Below, piece by piece: positions 63,400-64,000 of a stretch of 64,000 nucleotides of DNA. The DNA lies in assembly GCA_030418545.1 (NCBI GenBank), contig QAIB01000004.1, positions 310,001-374,000 on the forward strand, in the 5' to 3' direction. This stretch comes from Xenophilus aerolatus. GTDB lineage: Bacteria > Pseudomonadota > Gammaproteobacteria > Burkholderiales > Burkholderiaceae_C. The notes beneath the pieces are model-generated. The model searched no databases and was not told the DNA's origin. It saw nothing but the letters and a program-made list of their open reading frames with translations. The translations under genes were made by a program, and so were the position numbers. Position 1 is the stretch's first letter. Each line of letters begins with the position of its first letter.

Positions 63400-63435
63400 G
63401 CATCCATCGTCACTGCAAGGAAGAAAGGAAACCTC

Positions 63436-63648
63436 ATGAGCCAGAAATTCCAGGTCGAAGGCATGAGCTGCCAGCACTGCGTCCAGTCGGTCCAGAACGC
63501 GGTGTGGACGGTGGACCCGAAGGCCCAGGTCACCGTCGACCTGCCCACGGGCCACGTCGACGTGCTGAGCACGCAGGCCCGCAAGGACCTGGTCGCCGCC
63601 ATCGAGGACGCCGGCTACCGCGTGCAAGGCGGCGACGGCGGCGCCTGA
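63436..63648 (+). CDS. copZ: Copper chaperone CopZ (heavy-metal-associated domain)
   Basis: Protein of 70 residues, a single HMA domain: QKFQVEGMSCQHCVQSVQNAV with the copper-binding CQHC, then LVAAIEDAGYRVQ. It carries Cu(I) to CopA. An AAGGAAGAAAGGAAA stretch serves as the ribosome-binding site. cueR starts 12 bases after its stop. Confidence 0.95.
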   Translation: MSQKFQVEGMSCQHCVQSVQNAVWTVDPKAQVTVDLPTGHVDVLSTQARKDLVAAIEDAGYRVQGGDGGA

Positions 63649-63659
63649 GCGACCTGGCC

Positions 63660-64000
63660 ATGACCACGACCGCACCGGTGGCCATCGGTGTCGCGGCCGA
63701 ACGCTCGGGCGTGTCGGCCCGCATGGTGCGCCACTACGAAGGGCTGGGCCTGCTGCCCTCGGTGGCCCGTACCGAAGCCGGCTACCGGCAATACACGGCG
63801 GCCGACATCCACACCCTGCGCTTCATCAAGCGCGCCCGCGACCTGGGCTTCTCGATGGAGGAGATCGCCGAGCTCGTGGGCCTGTGGCACAACCGCCGCC
63901 GCGCCAGCGCCAGCGTCAAGCGCATCGCGGAAAAGCACCTGGGCGACCTGGAGGCGCGCATCGCCGGCCTCCAGGCCATGCAGCGCACCCTGTCGCACCT
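63660..64000 (+). CDS. cueR: MerR family copper-responsive regulator CueR (cut by window edge)
   Basis: First 113 residues of a MerR-family activator, open at the right edge. The HTH IGVAAERSGVSARMVRHYEGLG is followed by the wing EAGYRQYTAADI and the coiled-coil helix (IAEKHLGDLEARIAGLQAM). HNRRRASASVK matches the CueR-type segment before the dimer helix. The Cu-binding cysteine loop would lie beyond the window. The linked copA/copZ promoters support the copper role. Confidence 0.92.
   Translation, partial: MTTTAPVAIGVAAERSGVSARMVRHYEGLGLLPSVARTEAGYRQYTAADIHTLRFIKRARDLGFSMEEIAELVGLWHNRRRASASVKRIAEKHLGDLEARIAGLQAMQRTLSH

Overview
The window is high-GC bacterial chromosome whose protein families and gene orders point to the Burkholderiales, most likely a Comamonadaceae genome of the Variovorax/Acidovorax type. 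The pointers are orphan LivK-type binding proteins in catabolic clusters, minCDE, an mnmG-rsmG-parA-parB block with parS sites, phasin and WS/DGAT genes, and an interspersed GCTATC..GATAGC repeat at gene ends. This placement is inference from content, not a database result. I saw no rRNA, tRNA, CRISPR array or complete insertion sequence.

Layout. 1-4.4 kb: end of a LivK-type binding protein, a 3-hydroxyacyl-CoA dehydrogenase and a feruloyl-CoA synthase-like ligase (an aromatic or acyl-CoA catabolic operon), then a Pr6Pr membrane protein and a VOC protein. 4.6-6.1 kb: two related unknown genes separated by integron attC-like sites, in visibly AT-richer DNA. 6.4-11.8 kb: GST, desaturase, beta-propeller protein with a winged-helix regulator, and small DUF genes. 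11.8-16.5 kb: PutA (without its own DNA-binding domain) and a divergent Lrp regulator. 16.5-17.3 kb: gene-free, with a 449-bp inverted-repeat element. 17.3-22 kb: AsmA-like protein, thioesterase, RutG-like permease, a VgrG remnant and a frameshifted lipoprotein gene. 22-25.9 kb: WS/DGAT acyltransferase with a histone-H1-like tail, then minCDE. 25.9-33.3 kb: hydrolase with a 41-residue microprotein, TetR, phasin, thioesterase, RcnB-like protein, RidA, glutamate-type binding protein and D-amino-acid dehydrogenase.

33.3-38.4 kb is a second catabolic cluster: TetR, a flavin monooxygenase fused to an HSL-type esterase, a complete LivK-type binding protein paralogous to the one at the left edge, and LysR. 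38.4-41.6 kb: PduO-type adenosyltransferase, GlcD-type oxidase and CsgG-family lipoprotein. 41.7-47.4 kb is the origin-proximal segregation block (mnmG, rsmG, a LysE exporter, parA, a small hydrolase, parB), with one perfect and one near-perfect parS inside mnmG and rsmG. 47.6-60.9 kb holds housekeeping and accessory genes: transglutaminase, GST, photolyase with MFS transporter, ene-reductase, tautomerase, LysR/RidA pair, YnfA, two-component system, ACP-like protein, VOC protein, ModA-like lipoprotein and SMI1/KNR4-like protein. 61-64 kb is a copper island (copA, copZ, cueR) with two mirrored CueR-type promoters.

The most unusual items are the attC-like cassette pair, the monooxygenase-esterase fusion, the H1-like tail on the acyltransferase, the 449-bp inverted-repeat element, a 66-bp sequence found twice in gap-free register, and the GCTATC repeat family that supplies start or stop codons to neighbouring genes.
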